Part shown: positions 18,443-27,999 of the stretch, piece after piece
Layout: each line of letters opens with the position of its first letter
How positions within the stretch are numbered: the first letter of the stretch is position 1
From: Aminobacterium mobile DSM 12262
GTDB lineage: Bacteria > Synergistota > Synergistia > Synergistales > Aminobacteriaceae
Reading direction: 5' to 3'
Assembly (NCBI RefSeq): GCF_000526395.1
Contig: NZ_JAFZ01000002.1
Location: 2,501-66,500, forward strand
DNA length: 64,000 bases
Notes under the pieces: generated by a model
Seen by the model: the letters and a program-made list of their open reading frames with translations, nothing else
Database searches by the model: none
What the model was told of the DNA's origin: nothing
Made by a program: the position numbers and the translations under genes

Positions 18443-19918
18443 CTACACGGGATATCCAGCTCCATCGACAAAAGTCTCAAGACCTATATCCCTCTTCGTT
18501 TTCTTTGCATATTTCTTCATAAGGAAATCCTTCGCTACAGCTGGAAACATCACGTAAGAGACAGCATCTTCCGGCTGAAGCGCCCAAGGAGCCACAGCTT
18601 CCCTTGCTTCCTCCATCTCTGGAGCGATTTTTTCTCCGGGACGACACGTAATAGGAACCTCATCGCCAATGGCTTTCTTTTGTATCTCAAGGTCAACATC
18701 TGCTGGAGGGCGCCCGTAATAGCCGAGGAAGTAGTTCCGAACCTCTTTAGGGATGATTTTCCAGCGCTCCCCCACTAATACATTGAGAGTAGCCTGAGTT
18801 CCTACTATCTGACTCGTCGGAGTAACGAGAGGAGGATATCCCATTTCTTTCCTCACTTTCGGAACTTCCCGCAACACCTCTTGTAAACGCCCCAACGCAT
18901 TTTGTTCTTTAAGCTGACTTACCAAATTCGAGTACATTCCGCCAGGAATCTGATAAATCAAGACATTTATATCTACGCCGGATAATCCCACAAAAATATC
19001 TTTATACTTTTCCTTAATAGACTTAAAGTGGTTTGCCACCGGCACTAATTTGTCCAAACTTAATCCTGTATCATATTCCCCGCCAGCCAAAGCTGCGGCA
19101 ACAGATTCTGTAGGGGGTTGGCTTGTCCCCATCGAGAAGGGAGATATGGCACAATCCACTACATCTGCTCCAGCTTCGATGGCAGCCAGATACGCCATGG
19201 AAGCCATGCCGCTCGTATAGTGAGAGTGAATCTGAATGGGAAGTCCCGTCTTCTTCTTTATGGCTTTCACAAGTCTCGAAGCGTCAACAGGACTCAATAA
19301 ACCAGCCATATCTTTAATACAAATAGAGTCTGCGCCCATCTCTTTCATTTGAGAAGCTAACTCAGCAAAGGCAGAAAGGGTATGAACTGGAGATAACGTA
19401 AAAGACATGGATAATTGGAGATGAGCCCCCTCTTTTTTGACCTGATCAGCAGCTATCTCCATATTCCGCAAGTCATTTAAAGCGTCAAAAACACGAATGA
19501 TATCAAGGCCATTTCCTACAGCTCGTTTAACAAACTCCCTCACTGTATCATCTGCATAATGGCGGTATCCCACAACATTTTGACCTCGAAGCAGCATCTG
19601 CAACTTCGTTTTTTTGAATCTCTTCCGAAGCATTCGCAATCTTTCCCACGGATCTTCGTCTAGGAAGCGCATACATGTATCAAAGGTAGCTCCTCCCCAG
19701 ACTTCCAAAGAATGGTACCCGATTTCATCCATCTGTTCAGCAATAGGAAGCATATCTTCAATCCGCATTCGGGTAGCCATAAGGGATTGGTGAGCATCAC
19801 GCAAGGCGGTCTCAGTAATTCCCACCTTCTGAGCATTTAATACTTCAAGCCCTTGAACCGTGGGGTTCTTCGTACTTTTGCCGTTCTTGACAGTATTTTT
19901 TCCATTTCCATCTTTCAT
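18443..19918 (-). CDS. Biotin-dependent carboxyltransferase subunit (pyruvate/oxaloacetate type, no biotin domain)
   Basis: Carboxyltransferase of the pyruvate carboxylase B / oxaloacetate decarboxylase alpha / transcarboxylase 5S family. It moves CO2 between oxaloacetate-pyruvate and a biotinyl carrier. The 491 residues begin with a Lys/Asn-rich leader of about 25 residues, then ETALRDAHQSLMATRM, LRGQNVVGYRHY, the carboxylated-Lys region SICIKDMAG and the metal His pair HSHYTSG. PGGMYSNL marks the conserved C-terminal half. It ends after the partial carrier-linking region and has no biotinyl (AMKM) domain, so the carrier must be a separate protein, which is not in this window. It sits alone between mazG and phoH. 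Whether it serves pyruvate carboxylation or a sodium-pumping decarboxylase is open. Confidence 0.87.
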   Translation of the reverse strand: MKDGNGKNTVKNGKSTKNPTVQGLEVLNAQKVGITETALRDAHQSLMATRMRIEDMLPIAEQMDEIGYHSLEVWGGATFDTCMRFLDEDPWERLRMLRKRFKKTKLQMLLRGQNVVGYRHYADDTVREFVKRAVGNGLDIIRVFDALNDLRNMEIAADQVKKEGAHLQLSMSFTLSPVHTLSAFAELASQMKEMGADSICIKDMAGLLSPVDASRLVKAIKKKTGLPIQIHSHYTSGMASMAYLAAIEAGADVVDCAISPFSMGTSQPPTESVAAALAGGEYDTGLSLDKLVPVANHFKSIKEKYKDIFVGLSGVDINVLIYQIPGGMYSNLVSQLKEQNALGRLQEVLREVPKVRKEMGYPPLVTPTSQIVGTQATLNVLVGERWKIIPKEVRNYFLGYYGRPPADVDLEIQKKAIGDEVPITCRPGEKIAPEMEEAREAVAPWALQPEDAVSYVMFPAVAKDFLMKKYAKKTKRDIGLETFVDGAGYPV

Positions 19919-19936
19919 GACTCCACACAGCCTCCA

Positions 19937-20785
19937 TTACAGTAATGATGAGTCGCTTGCCTCTTTGTTCTTATCCGTAGCGGAATTGGAACCTTTTACC
20001 TCACGCCAAAATCGATCCAGTTCTTCTAAATTATAATCGTTCCACTCTTTCCCTGCCTCATGAACCATATTCTCTACTTGACGGAATCGAGATTCGAACT
20101 TTTTATTAGCTCGCTGCAAGGCTACATCGGGGTTTACCCCTAGATGCCTCGAGAGATTCACTACGGCGAAGAAAAGATCTCCGATTTCTTCTTCCACACT
20201 CTCTTGACTTTCCTTAAAAGATAGGGCATCTCTCACTTCTTGAAGTTCTTCTTCCACCTTTTCTTGTAAGGGAAGCACATTTCCCTGCTCCCAATCAAAC
20301 CCCACATGGGCGACCTTAGCCTGCATACGATATGCTTTAAGTAAAGGAGGTAAACTCTCTGGGATACCTGCTAAAATCGACGTGTCCTCTCGTTTCTGAA
20401 TATTCTTCTCTGTCGCTTTTATCTTCTCCCAGTTAGCTAAAACATCGGCACTCCCTTCCACTTTTGTTTTTCCAAAAACATGGGGGTGCCTGCGTATGAG
20501 CTTATCACAAATTTCGGATATTACATCTTTTATATCAAAAAATCCTTCCTCCTGGGCGAGCTGAGAAATGAAAACTATTTGAAGGAGTAAGTCACCTGAC
20601 TCTTCTTTTATATCGTCCACATTTTTATTCGTGATAGCATCAACTAACTCATACGCTTCCTCTACTATATGGCTCCTCAGACTCTCAAAAGATTGCTCTC
20701 GATCCCAAGGGCAGCCTTCAGGAGAGCGAAGCTGTGCCATAATATGTACCAATCGATCAAATGCTGCGTCAACAGAAGTGTTCAT
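19937..20785 (-). CDS. mazG: Nucleoside triphosphate pyrophosphohydrolase MazG
   Basis: Hydrolyses NTPs and dNTPs to monophosphates and pyrophosphate, a house-cleaning activity. The 282 residues hold two MazG domains: the first with CPWDREQSFESLRSHIVEEAYEL and EESGDLLLQIVF, the second from about residue 170 with EEEIGDLFFAVVNLSRHLG. The EExxE/ExxD metal motifs are visible in both. Its ATG overlaps the mfd stop by 4 bases (ATGA), so the two are translationally coupled. Confidence 0.95.
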   Translation of the reverse strand: MNTSVDAAFDRLVHIMAQLRSPEGCPWDREQSFESLRSHIVEEAYELVDAITNKNVDDIKEESGDLLLQIVFISQLAQEEGFFDIKDVISEICDKLIRRHPHVFGKTKVEGSADVLANWEKIKATEKNIQKREDTSILAGIPESLPPLLKAYRMQAKVAHVGFDWEQGNVLPLQEKVEEELQEVRDALSFKESQESVEEEIGDLFFAVVNLSRHLGVNPDVALQRANKKFESRFRQVENMVHEAGKEWNDYNLEELDRFWREVKGSNSATDKNKEASDSSLL

Positions 20786-23700
20786 GCTTGTACCTCCATA
20801 TCCTCTCTACGTTCAGACAAGAGAGCTTTTACGGCTTTTGATACATCTGCCATTCCTCTATACCCACCTGGTCCAATAAGACGCTGTGCGAAAAGAGCCC
20901 ATCCCTTACAACTCTTCAGAAATTTACGAAGTCTTTCAGCCTTCAAGATAACGATTGTCTGCTCCAAATCCGATATGACTGAAGAAATACCTGCTCGGCT
21001 TCCGGCAATTCTGACCATTGTCATATCTATAAGGAAGGAGAGTGGATCTGGTAAAGGACCAAAACGGTCACGTACTTCTTGCCGGATGTGTTCCAATTCT
21101 AGCCAATCATTTTCTTTCAACAATCTTCTATAAAGAGTGATGCGAATATTTTCTTGCGGAATATACGCTGAAGGGATTGCCCCTGTAAGCTCGCTTTCCA
21201 AAGAAACCTCAGGGAAAATTTCTCCCCTGACCCTCGTTATTTCTTCTTCAAGCATCTTATAATAAAAACAATACCCAGTCCTCTCCTCCTGCCCATGTTG
21301 AGAGGTCCCTACTAAATCGCCTCCACCACGTATCTGCAGATCCTGTAGAGCTAACGAGTACCCTGAACCTACATCAGAAAAGGTTGAGATAGCATCAAAT
21401 CGTTCCCTCGTCTCCTTTTGCAATGCGAGATGCTCTGGATAGAAAAAGTATGCAAAAGCTCCTTCTTCCCGCCTACCTACTCTTCCCCTAAGCTGATACA
21501 TCTGGGCTAATCCTAATTCTTGCGCGTCATCAACTATAAGTGTATTTGCTCGAGGAATATCCAAACCACTTTCTACAATAGTAGTACAAAGCAGGATATT
21601 TATTTTCCCATTATAAAAATCGAGCATTGTCTTTTCCAACTCTTTTTCCGCCATTTGGCCATGAGCCAATGCTATGGAAGCATCAGGAAACATGCTTTTT
21701 AGTTCAGAGAATTTTTCTGAAAGACGATAGATACGATTAGAGACATAAAAAATTTGTCCCCCTCTATTCAACTCTCGTAAAATAGCACGTCTCACTGTTT
21801 CCCGCCGTCTTGGCCCCACCATCGTTACTACAGGCAAACGATTATGGGGAGGAGTCGCTATAACAGAGAAGCTTCGTAATCCTCGCAACGAGAGAGAAAG
21901 TGTGCGTGGGATAGGGGTTGCTGAAAGAGTGAGAACATCTATTCCTTCCCTCGTATTTTTTAGCTTTTCTTTGTGCATAACACCAAACCGATGTTCTTCA
22001 TCTATAATCAACAAGCCAAGATTCGCAAATTCTATATCCTTTTGAAGAAGACGTTGCGTCCCAATTAATATATCTACAACTCCCTTTCGAGTATCCTCCA
22101 AAATCTTTTTCTGCTTTGATAAAGAAATAAAGCGGGATAAAACCTCCACTCGAATGGGGAACCCACTCATACGACTACGAAAAGTATAGTAGTGTTGTTG
22201 AGCTAAAATTGTTGTAGGAACAAGTACTACCACTTGCTTCCCGGCTTCTGCCGCTTTAAAAGCAGCTCGCATAGCCACTTCGGTTTTGCCGAATCCCACA
22301 TCCCCTACTAAAAGTCTATCCATAGGATAGGGGCTCTCCATGTCTTCTATAATATCTTCTTCTGCCTTAAGTTGATCTGCCGTTTCTATGTAAGAAAAAG
22401 CTTCTACAAATTGACGATACATATCAGTAGATGGAGGGAAAGCAAAACCTTTTATCATTTCTCTTTTTGCATAAAGCCGAATAAGGGCTCGAACTTCCTC
22501 TCGAACTCTCTCCTTCGTTCTCTCTACAGCTTTTTTCCACCTTGTTCCTCGCAGAGAATCAAGAACTACGTCAGAAGTGGCATCTTCTGGAAGCGGCGAT
22601 ATTTTATAGACTTGCATAAAGGGAACAAGAAGCCTTTGATCATTGGCAAATTCAAGCACGAGAGAGTCTAAGGATTCCCCCCCAGACGTAATTTCCTCTA
22701 CCCCCCTATAAATGGCTACTCCATAGTCTTCATGGACTACTAGCTGGTTCTCAGTGAGCCGTTCTTTCCATTCAGAGGGGATAGACCTCCAAGGTTTACT
22801 GCTTCTAGTAACAGTCATGCCAGCTATCTCAAAATCGGACACAACCACTATCTTTTTTCCAGAATCTATAAAACCTCTTGAGAGAGCGCCGTCTTCAAAA
22901 TGAGCTATAGATTGAATTTGAGGATCATTTTTCAAGACAGTGCCGGTAGAAAAGACATAAATAGAAAAACCTTCAGTCTCCCAATATTGACAATTCCATC
23001 GAAATTTCTCTGCATCTCCTCTAAAATGAGGGCACTCTTGAACAGGTATAGGCACCTCTGACAAAGCTACAGCTGAACTTACTCTTATCTTAGGCCATTT
23101 CGAAAGGGATACAAGCAAATCAGTCCACTCTGGAAGGGGCATTGTGCGCGCCTCTTCCCTTAGATCCTCCCACAACCAACGATAGGATTCAGCTTGGTTT
23201 TCGAGTTGCATTGGTTCAAAAAGAACAACATGACATTCTTCTGGAAGAATGGCATCTATAGGAATTTCTCGAGCAGTACGTATACTATGAATGCTAACAC
23301 TCTCGAGCCTCGCTGCGCTTATCTGGCTCTGCGGATGAAAGGAACGCAAACTTTCGACAGCTTCATCAAAAAACTCGATGCGTATGGGGAGAACATACGA
23401 CGGATCATAAATATCTACAATAAAACCTCGAACAACAAATTGACCGGGGGCCCATACCAAATCCACTCTCTCATAGCCAGCCCCTTCAAGCCATCGGATA
23501 AGAGTACTTCGTATCTGATCACTCTTGACATTAATGGGGAAAAAATCTCTTCCTGTCAGGAAGGGGCACAGCAAACTCCCAGGAGAAGCTACCAGGACTC
23601 CTCCTTCTTTCTTCCATTGCAACAACACTTCTCCTCGCTGAAGGCGAAGAGATTGGCTTCGTACCCCCTCTACACTGAGGGGAAGCTCATAAAGAAGATG

Positions 23701-23922
23701 GCTCTTTTCTCCCCCCCACAAACAGTCCCAATCCGCTACAAAATCTTCCGCTTGGCGCTGATCAGGACATACAACAAGCAGAGGGACCTCCGCACCACCG
23801 AGAACCCAGGGACGAGCTCCGCCTTCTAGCGGCAAATGTACCTGGGCACCTCTTTTCCATACCCCTTCATTGAGACTCCATAAATACCCACTTTGATGAC
23901 TATAGGTAGAGGAGAACATCAT
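20782..23922 (-). CDS. mfd: Transcription-repair coupling factor
   Basis: Mfd removes RNA polymerase stalled at lesions and recruits UvrA. At 1046 residues it is somewhat short for the family (often about 1150). Order: N-terminal UvrB-like region (QFVVRGFIVDIYDP), the RNA polymerase-interacting domain (VHEDYGVAIYRGVEEI), helicase motor with GDVGFGKTEVAMRAAFKA, DEEHRFGVMHKEKLK, LSATPIPRT, the RGRVGRREEGAFAYFF motif, and a C-terminal TRCF domain. It is the first gene of the long minus-strand series, lying just after the pth terminator. Start at the first of two adjacent ATGs. Confidence 0.96.
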   Translation of the reverse strand: MMFSSTYSHQSGYLWSLNEGVWKRGAQVHLPLEGGARPWVLGGAEVPLLVVCPDQRQAEDFVADWDCLWGGEKSHLLYELPLSVEGVRSQSLRLQRGEVLLQWKKEGGVLVASPGSLLCPFLTGRDFFPINVKSDQIRSTLIRWLEGAGYERVDLVWAPGQFVVRGFIVDIYDPSYVLPIRIEFFDEAVESLRSFHPQSQISAARLESVSIHSIRTAREIPIDAILPEECHVVLFEPMQLENQAESYRWLWEDLREEARTMPLPEWTDLLVSLSKWPKIRVSSAVALSEVPIPVQECPHFRGDAEKFRWNCQYWETEGFSIYVFSTGTVLKNDPQIQSIAHFEDGALSRGFIDSGKKIVVVSDFEIAGMTVTRSSKPWRSIPSEWKERLTENQLVVHEDYGVAIYRGVEEITSGGESLDSLVLEFANDQRLLVPFMQVYKISPLPEDATSDVVLDSLRGTRWKKAVERTKERVREEVRALIRLYAKREMIKGFAFPPSTDMYRQFVEAFSYIETADQLKAEEDIIEDMESPYPMDRLLVGDVGFGKTEVAMRAAFKAAEAGKQVVVLVPTTILAQQHYYTFRSRMSGFPIRVEVLSRFISLSKQKKILEDTRKGVVDILIGTQRLLQKDIEFANLGLLIIDEEHRFGVMHKEKLKNTREGIDVLTLSATPIPRTLSLSLRGLRSFSVIATPPHNRLPVVTMVGPRRRETVRRAILRELNRGGQIFYVSNRIYRLSEKFSELKSMFPDASIALAHGQMAEKELEKTMLDFYNGKINILLCTTIVESGLDIPRANTLIVDDAQELGLAQMYQLRGRVGRREEGAFAYFFYPEHLALQKETRERFDAISTFSDVGSGYSLALQDLQIRGGGDLVGTSQHGQEERTGYCFYYKMLEEEITRVRGEIFPEVSLESELTGAIPSAYIPQENIRITLYRRLLKENDWLELEHIRQEVRDRFGPLPDPLSFLIDMTMVRIAGSRAGISSVISDLEQTIVILKAERLRKFLKSCKGWALFAQRLIGPGGYRGMADVSKAVKALLSERREDMEVQA

Positions 23923-23944
23923 TATTCAATCTCATCCTTTTTCC

Positions 23945-23987
23945 AAACAAAAACAAAGAAGTGGCGAGACCAAGGCCCCGCCACTTC
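23945..23987 (-). terminator. Intrinsic terminator after pth
   Basis: On the minus strand GAAGTGGCG (23987-23979) and CGCCACTTC (23966-23958) form a 9-bp stem, followed by a T-rich run (TTTGTTTTTGTTT). It lies directly after the pth stop and before mfd, so it should separate the glmU-prs-rplY-pth unit from the mfd unit. Confidence 0.8.
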
Positions 23988-23988
23988 G

Positions 23989-24591
23989 CTACTTCTCTTC
24001 CAGCCCCTTGATGGGGTTTATGTTATCTCTAGAATTGATTTGGCTCATGGCCAATTGACTCTCTTCTGTCAGCCAGAGTTCCACTGCATTCGCAGCTTTA
24101 TGAAGAAATTCTGGCAACTGTTCTCGCTCATGTGAAGGGAATGTTCCCAAAACCCACGAGACCATATCACGTCCCATCGGAACAGCTCCAACACCTAGAC
24201 GAAGACGTGGTACGTCAAGAGTTCCAAGCGCACCAAGCACCGAGGCAAGGCCATTATGCCCCCCAGCCGAGCCTTTTATTCTCAACCGCAAACGGCCAAA
24301 AGGCAAGGCTACGTCATCACTAACCACCAAAACAAATTCAGGTTCGATGTGATAATAACGACATACCTGAGAAACCGCTCTGCCACTTAAATTCATATAG
24401 GTAAGGGGTTTTAAGAACAAACAATCCGTCACCCCTACTTTTCGCGGCCCCCAAAACATACCATCATACTTCAAAGAAGACTTGCCAAGAGAAAAACGTT
24501 GAATGACCTGGTCAAGCGCAAGCCACCCTATATTATGACGTGTCCAAGCATATTCTGGCCCTGGATTACCTAAACCAACGACGAGACGCAA
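23989..24591 (-). CDS. pth: Peptidyl-tRNA hydrolase
   Basis: Cleaves peptidyl-tRNA released during abortive translation. The 200 residues show VVGLGNPGPEYAWTRHNIGW at the N-terminus with the catalytic His of RHNIG, FLKPLTYMNLSG, VSDDVALPFG and KGSAGGHNGLASV. The start is a TTG with GAGGAG about 9 bases ahead at the end of rplY. The order rplY-pth is classical. Followed at once by a terminator. Confidence 0.96.
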   Translation of the reverse strand: MRLVVGLGNPGPEYAWTRHNIGWLALDQVIQRFSLGKSSLKYDGMFWGPRKVGVTDCLFLKPLTYMNLSGRAVSQVCRYYHIEPEFVLVVSDDVALPFGRLRLRIKGSAGGHNGLASVLGALGTLDVPRLRLGVGAVPMGRDMVSWVLGTFPSHEREQLPEFLHKAANAVELWLTEESQLAMSQINSRDNINPIKGLEEK

Positions 24592-24597
24592 AGGATT

Positions 24598-25263
24598 CTA
24601 CTCCTCTTCTTCCTCCGCTTCCTTGGCCTTACCCTTAGCCACCACTTCAACTTCACCGGGAGCCACTTCTTCCTCGACTTCGGGCTCTTCTTCTATCTTG
24701 GGTAAGCCTACGGTAACTACCATATCTTCAGGGTCTACAAGCAACTCAGCACTTTCCGGAAGAGGAAGCTCTTTTAAGTAAACACCCTCGTTCAAATCAA
24801 GATTTTTCACGTTTATAACGATAGAATCAGGAATTTCCTGAGGCAAAACATCTATCTCCACCTCATATAACAGCTGCTCTACTACTCCGCCAGATTTCAA
24901 GCCAACACAAACCTCTCGTCCCTCAAGAACGATAGGAACATTAATACTAACCTTGCGGCCTCTCATGAGCTGGAAGAAATCCACATGAAGAATATCGTCA
25001 TTCAGGAAGTTCTTCTGCACATCTCTCATTAAGCACATTTCCTCTTTGCCATCAGGAAGAGTTACATTAAAACGAACAGTTTCCCAATGTCCCGAACGGA
25101 CGATTGCCGCAATATCCAAAGCTTTTACCTTAACAGGAACAGACTCCTTATATTCGGGGCCATAAAAAACAGCCGGAATGTATCCTGTCGGCCGAAGTTT
25201 CTTTACGGCTTCTTTCCCTTTCTCATTTCTCGCCTCGAGAACTAACTTGACCATGTCAGCCAT
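24598..25263 (-). CDS. rplY: 50S ribosomal protein L25, CTC form
   Basis: Binds 5S rRNA in the large subunit. At 221 residues it is the long CTC-type protein: an N-terminal L25 domain (to about 95) plus a C-terminal beta domain ending in an acidic tail of about 35 residues (EEEPEVEEEVAPGE...). Start after AAGGAGGATG. It sits between prs and pth, the common prs-ctc-pth order. Confidence 0.95.
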   Translation of the reverse strand: MADMVKLVLEARNEKGKEAVKKLRPTGYIPAVFYGPEYKESVPVKVKALDIAAIVRSGHWETVRFNVTLPDGKEEMCLMRDVQKNFLNDDILHVDFFQLMRGRKVSINVPIVLEGREVCVGLKSGGVVEQLLYEVEIDVLPQEIPDSIVINVKNLDLNEGVYLKELPLPESAELLVDPEDMVVTVGLPKIEEEPEVEEEVAPGEVEVVAKGKAKEAEEEEE

Positions 25264-25312
25264 CTACAAACATCCTCCTTCTACAAAACAAATCGCTGCT
25301 GCGAACAAATAA

Positions 25313-26281
25313 TTAGCTGAACAAACTGCTCACAGAGCGGTCACTATGCACTCGGGCTATAGCTTCTGCAAACAATGGAGCAATGGACAACTGTGTAATT
25401 TTATCTAACTTTTTGCTTTCAGGCAACGGGATTGTATCTGTAAGAATAACCTTATCGATATCAGCTTTTTCCAATCTTTCAATAGCAGGCCCTGACAAAA
25501 CGCCATGGGTAGCACACGCATACACTTTATCTGCTCCTCGCTCTTTCAAGGCAGCCGCAGCATTGCAAATAGTACCAGCAGTATCGATAATATCGTCAAT
25601 AAGGATAGCTACTTTTCCCGTTACATCTCCTATGATCTCCATCACTTCACAAAGGTTGGCCACATCATGGGATCGTCGTTTATCCACAATAGCCAAGTCA
25701 GCATTGAGAGTCACTGCAAAACGACGTGCACGAACCACTCCTCCAACGTCTGGAGCTACAACTACTACTTCTTCCCTCTTTATCTCGCTGGGGAACTTCT
25801 CTTTAAAATAGTTAGCCAGAAGGGGAACGCCAGTAAGATGATCCACAGGAATATCAAAAAAGCCCTGGATCTGCCCTGCATGTAAATCAGCCGTGATTAA
25901 CCGACAAGCACCGCTATGCTCCATCAGGTTAGCCACGAGTTTGGCAGATATAGGATCACGAGCCTTTGTCTTACGATCTTGACGAGCGTATCCAAAATAA
26001 GGAGTTACCACGTTAATACGATAAGCAGATGCTCTCTTCAAAGCATCTAACATAATAAAGAGTTGCATAAGATTATCATTCACCGGTTCACACGTAGGTT
26101 GAACTACAAAAACATCTGCTCCTCGAACACTTTCTTCAATCGATAGCCCTATTTCTCCATCTGAAAAGCAGTAATGTTTGGCCCGGGAAAGCTCTACCCC
26201 CAGCTCCGCGCAGATTCTTCTGGCGAACTCCGGATGGGCGGTTCCCGAAAAGATTTTTAGATCCCTGGAACTGGAACCCAT
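25313..26281 (-). CDS. prs: Ribose-phosphate pyrophosphokinase
   Basis: Makes PRPP from ribose 5-phosphate and ATP for nucleotide, His and Trp synthesis. The 322 residues carry the family signatures: [26 protein letters not shown] (ATP loop), [18 protein letters not shown] and the PRPP loop [14 protein letters not shown]. The ATG at 26281 shares its A with the glmU stop codon; a GTG one codon earlier is possible. Tight coupling to glmU links PRPP and UDP-GlcNAc synthesis genes. Confidence 0.96.
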   Translation of the reverse strand: MGSSSRDLKIFSGTAHPEFARRICAELGVELSRAKHYCFSDGEIGLSIEESVRGADVFVVQPTCEPVNDNLMQLFIMLDALKRASAYRINVVTPYFGYARQDRKTKARDPISAKLVANLMEHSGACRLITADLHAGQIQGFFDIPVDHLTGVPLLANYFKEKFPSEIKREEVVVVAPDVGGVVRARRFAVTLNADLAIVDKRRSHDVANLCEVMEIIGDVTGKVAILIDDIIDTAGTICNAAAALKERGADKVYACATHGVLSGPAIERLEKADIDKVILTDTIPLPESKKLDKITQLSIAPLFAEAIARVHSDRSVSSLFS

Positions 26282-27684
26282 CACTCCTTACCCCCTTCTT
26301 TTCTGTTGCCTTGACGGCGTACAACCCAGTCCTCTACGTTTTTCTGTCTAGCTCTAGCAACAGCCAAAGCCCCCTCGGGCACATCTTGTGTAATAACAGA
26401 TCCTGCTGCCGTGAAGGAGTTGTCGCCAAGAGAGACAGGGGCTACAAGCATTGTATCGCTACCTACAAAGCATCTATTTCCTATATGCGTCGGGTTTTTG
26501 TTGGTTCCGTCATAATTACATGTTATAGTTCCTGCCCCAATATTAGTATCGCAACCAATTTGAGCATCGCCAATATAAGAAAGGTGCGGAACCTTGCTCC
26601 CAGAACCAATGGTGCTTTTCTTTATCTCAACAAACTTACCTACAAAAGCTTTTTCACCAACACAAGCATTATCTCGAATAAAAGCAAACGGGCCAATTGT
26701 AGCATGATCTTCTACACAGCTAGACTGAATTGAAACAAAGTGAATAATATCTACAAATTGACCTATTTTCGTATCGCGAAGAATTGTGTGGCTGCCAATG
26801 TAGCTCCCTTCTCCTACTTCAGTGGAACCATAAAGTTGAACAAAGGGATCTATCCAAACGTCCCCTTTAAAAGAAACCCGCGGTCCGATAAAAACAGTAT
26901 CCGGACTGGGACATTTTACCCCTAACTCCATCCAATAGTGCACTATGCGTTTTCTTACAATAGCAGTAACCGCTGCTAATTGTACAGGGCTGTTGACTCC
27001 TTGAAAATCTTCTTCATTGTCGAAACAAACAGCCTCTACATGCTGTTTTTGATCTGATAGAAGTCCTACCACATCAGGAAGGTAATATTCTTTTTGCGCA
27101 TTCTCATTTGCCAAAGAGTCTATATGAGAAGCCAAAGCCAAAGTATTAAAGAGGTATATCCCGCTATTGACTTCAGTTATTTTTCTTATCTCTGGAGTTG
27201 CATCTTTTTCTTCTATGATCGAAATAGCACCGTTAGTACGGGTAACTCTTCCATATCCGGCAGGATTTTTAGCGTGAAAACTGGCAAAAGTGCACAGAGA
27301 AGAAGACTCAAGATGGGTACGAACTAAAAGGGATAAGGAATCAGGCTGTAACAGAGGGGCATCGCCAGGTATAACCAGTACGTCTGAAAAAGAACTCCAC
27401 CACTCTCTAGCTACTTGAACAGCATGCCCAGTTCCTAACTGCTCATGTTGCCAAATGGAACAAACGTTTGGACATGCTACAGAGAGATACGACTCCACGT
27501 TCGTACCACCATGTCCAATAACTACTGCTACGTCAGAAAGACCTGCGTTATGCACTGCCCGAAGAGGATAAAAAAGAAGGGGCTCTCCTAAAATTGGTTG
27601 CAGCACTTTGGGTAAATCACTTTTCATTCTCGTTCCTTTCCCCGCAGCGAGAATTAATACCCCTATAGAGCGATGATTAGACAC
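26281..27684 (-). CDS. glmU: Bifunctional GlcNAc-1-phosphate uridylyltransferase / glucosamine-1-phosphate acetyltransferase
   Basis: Acetylates glucosamine 1-phosphate and couples it to UTP, giving UDP-GlcNAc for peptidoglycan. The 467 residues show the uridylyltransferase motif [18 protein letters not shown] near the N-terminus and a C-terminal left-handed beta-helix of hexapeptide repeats with [11 protein letters not shown] and GTITCNYDG. The frame is open to TTG 27720, but GTG 27684 follows a G-rich site (GGGGAT/GGGGAC) and matches the family N-terminus. Upstream lies tRNA-Gln and its terminator. glmM and glmS for the same pathway are at 33-35 kb. Confidence 0.95.
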   Translation of the reverse strand: MSNHRSIGVLILAAGKGTRMKSDLPKVLQPILGEPLLFYPLRAVHNAGLSDVAVVIGHGGTNVESYLSVACPNVCSIWQHEQLGTGHAVQVAREWWSSFSDVLVIPGDAPLLQPDSLSLLVRTHLESSSLCTFASFHAKNPAGYGRVTRTNGAISIIEEKDATPEIRKITEVNSGIYLFNTLALASHIDSLANENAQKEYYLPDVVGLLSDQKQHVEAVCFDNEEDFQGVNSPVQLAAVTAIVRKRIVHYWMELGVKCPSPDTVFIGPRVSFKGDVWIDPFVQLYGSTEVGEGSYIGSHTILRDTKIGQFVDIIHFVSIQSSCVEDHATIGPFAFIRDNACVGEKAFVGKFVEIKKSTIGSGSKVPHLSYIGDAQIGCDTNIGAGTITCNYDGTNKNPTHIGNRCFVGSDTMLVAPVSLGDNSFTAAGSVITQDVPEGALAVARARQKNVEDWVVRRQGNRKEGGKE

Positions 27685-27709
27685 GTCCCCATCCCCTTTT
27701 CTGTCGGTT

Positions 27710-27744
27710 AAAAAGCACAAAAGAGGGGAACCAACGGTCCCCCT
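27710..27744 (-). terminator. Terminator between tRNA-Gln and glmU
   Basis: Minus-strand stem AGGGGGACC (27744-27736) with GGTTCCCCT (27732-27724), 9 pairs including one G-T, loop GTT, followed by CTTTTG. It should end the tRNA-Gln transcript, so glmU may have its own promoter or rely on read-through. Confidence 0.65.
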
Positions 27745-27760
27745 TGCTGAAATCCTAAAA

Positions 27761-27835
27761 TGGCTGGGGTGGCTGGATTCGAACCAGCGATCACGGATCC
27801 AAAGTCCGCCGCCTTGCCGTCTTGGCTACACCCCA
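27761..27835 (-). tRNA. tRNA-Gln (anticodon UUG)
   Basis: Read on the minus strand: acceptor TGGGGTG pairs with CACCCCA, discriminator G, and CCA is encoded (27763-27761). The anticodon loop is CTTTGGA with anticodon TTG, and the T arm contains GGTTCGAATCC. It lies between its promoter (27854-27881) and a terminator. Confidence 0.95.
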
Positions 27836-27853
27836 GTATGAACGCCGGTAAAT

Positions 27854-27881
27854 ATACTAGCAGAGGTTTCTGTCATGTCAA
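27854..27881 (-). promoter_or_regulatory. Sigma-70-type promoter for tRNA-Gln
   Basis: Minus-strand TTGACA (27881-27876) and TAGTAT (27859-27854) are separated by 16 bases. The expected start of transcription falls about 10 bases before the tRNA 5' end. The -35 is a perfect consensus. Confidence 0.65.
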
Positions 27882-27999
27882 GAACTGGTTTCAAAAGTTT
27901 CTCTTTTTTTATAAGAAAAACATTATCTTTCTTGAATGTCAATACACAAAGTTAGCTATATACTAAAAGAGAATTCTGCTCTTACCTGGGGGGACAATT

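Noticed and set aside
23194-23829. 211-codon open frame on the plus strand inside mfd
   Set aside because: Antisense to well-conserved Mfd coding sequence, no ribosome site and no recognisable domain; a shadow frame.
27890-27999. Promoter for the small membrane protein at 28000
   Set aside because: TTGAAT and TATACT are present on the plus strand but 19-21 bases apart, outside the normal spacing, so I do not list it.
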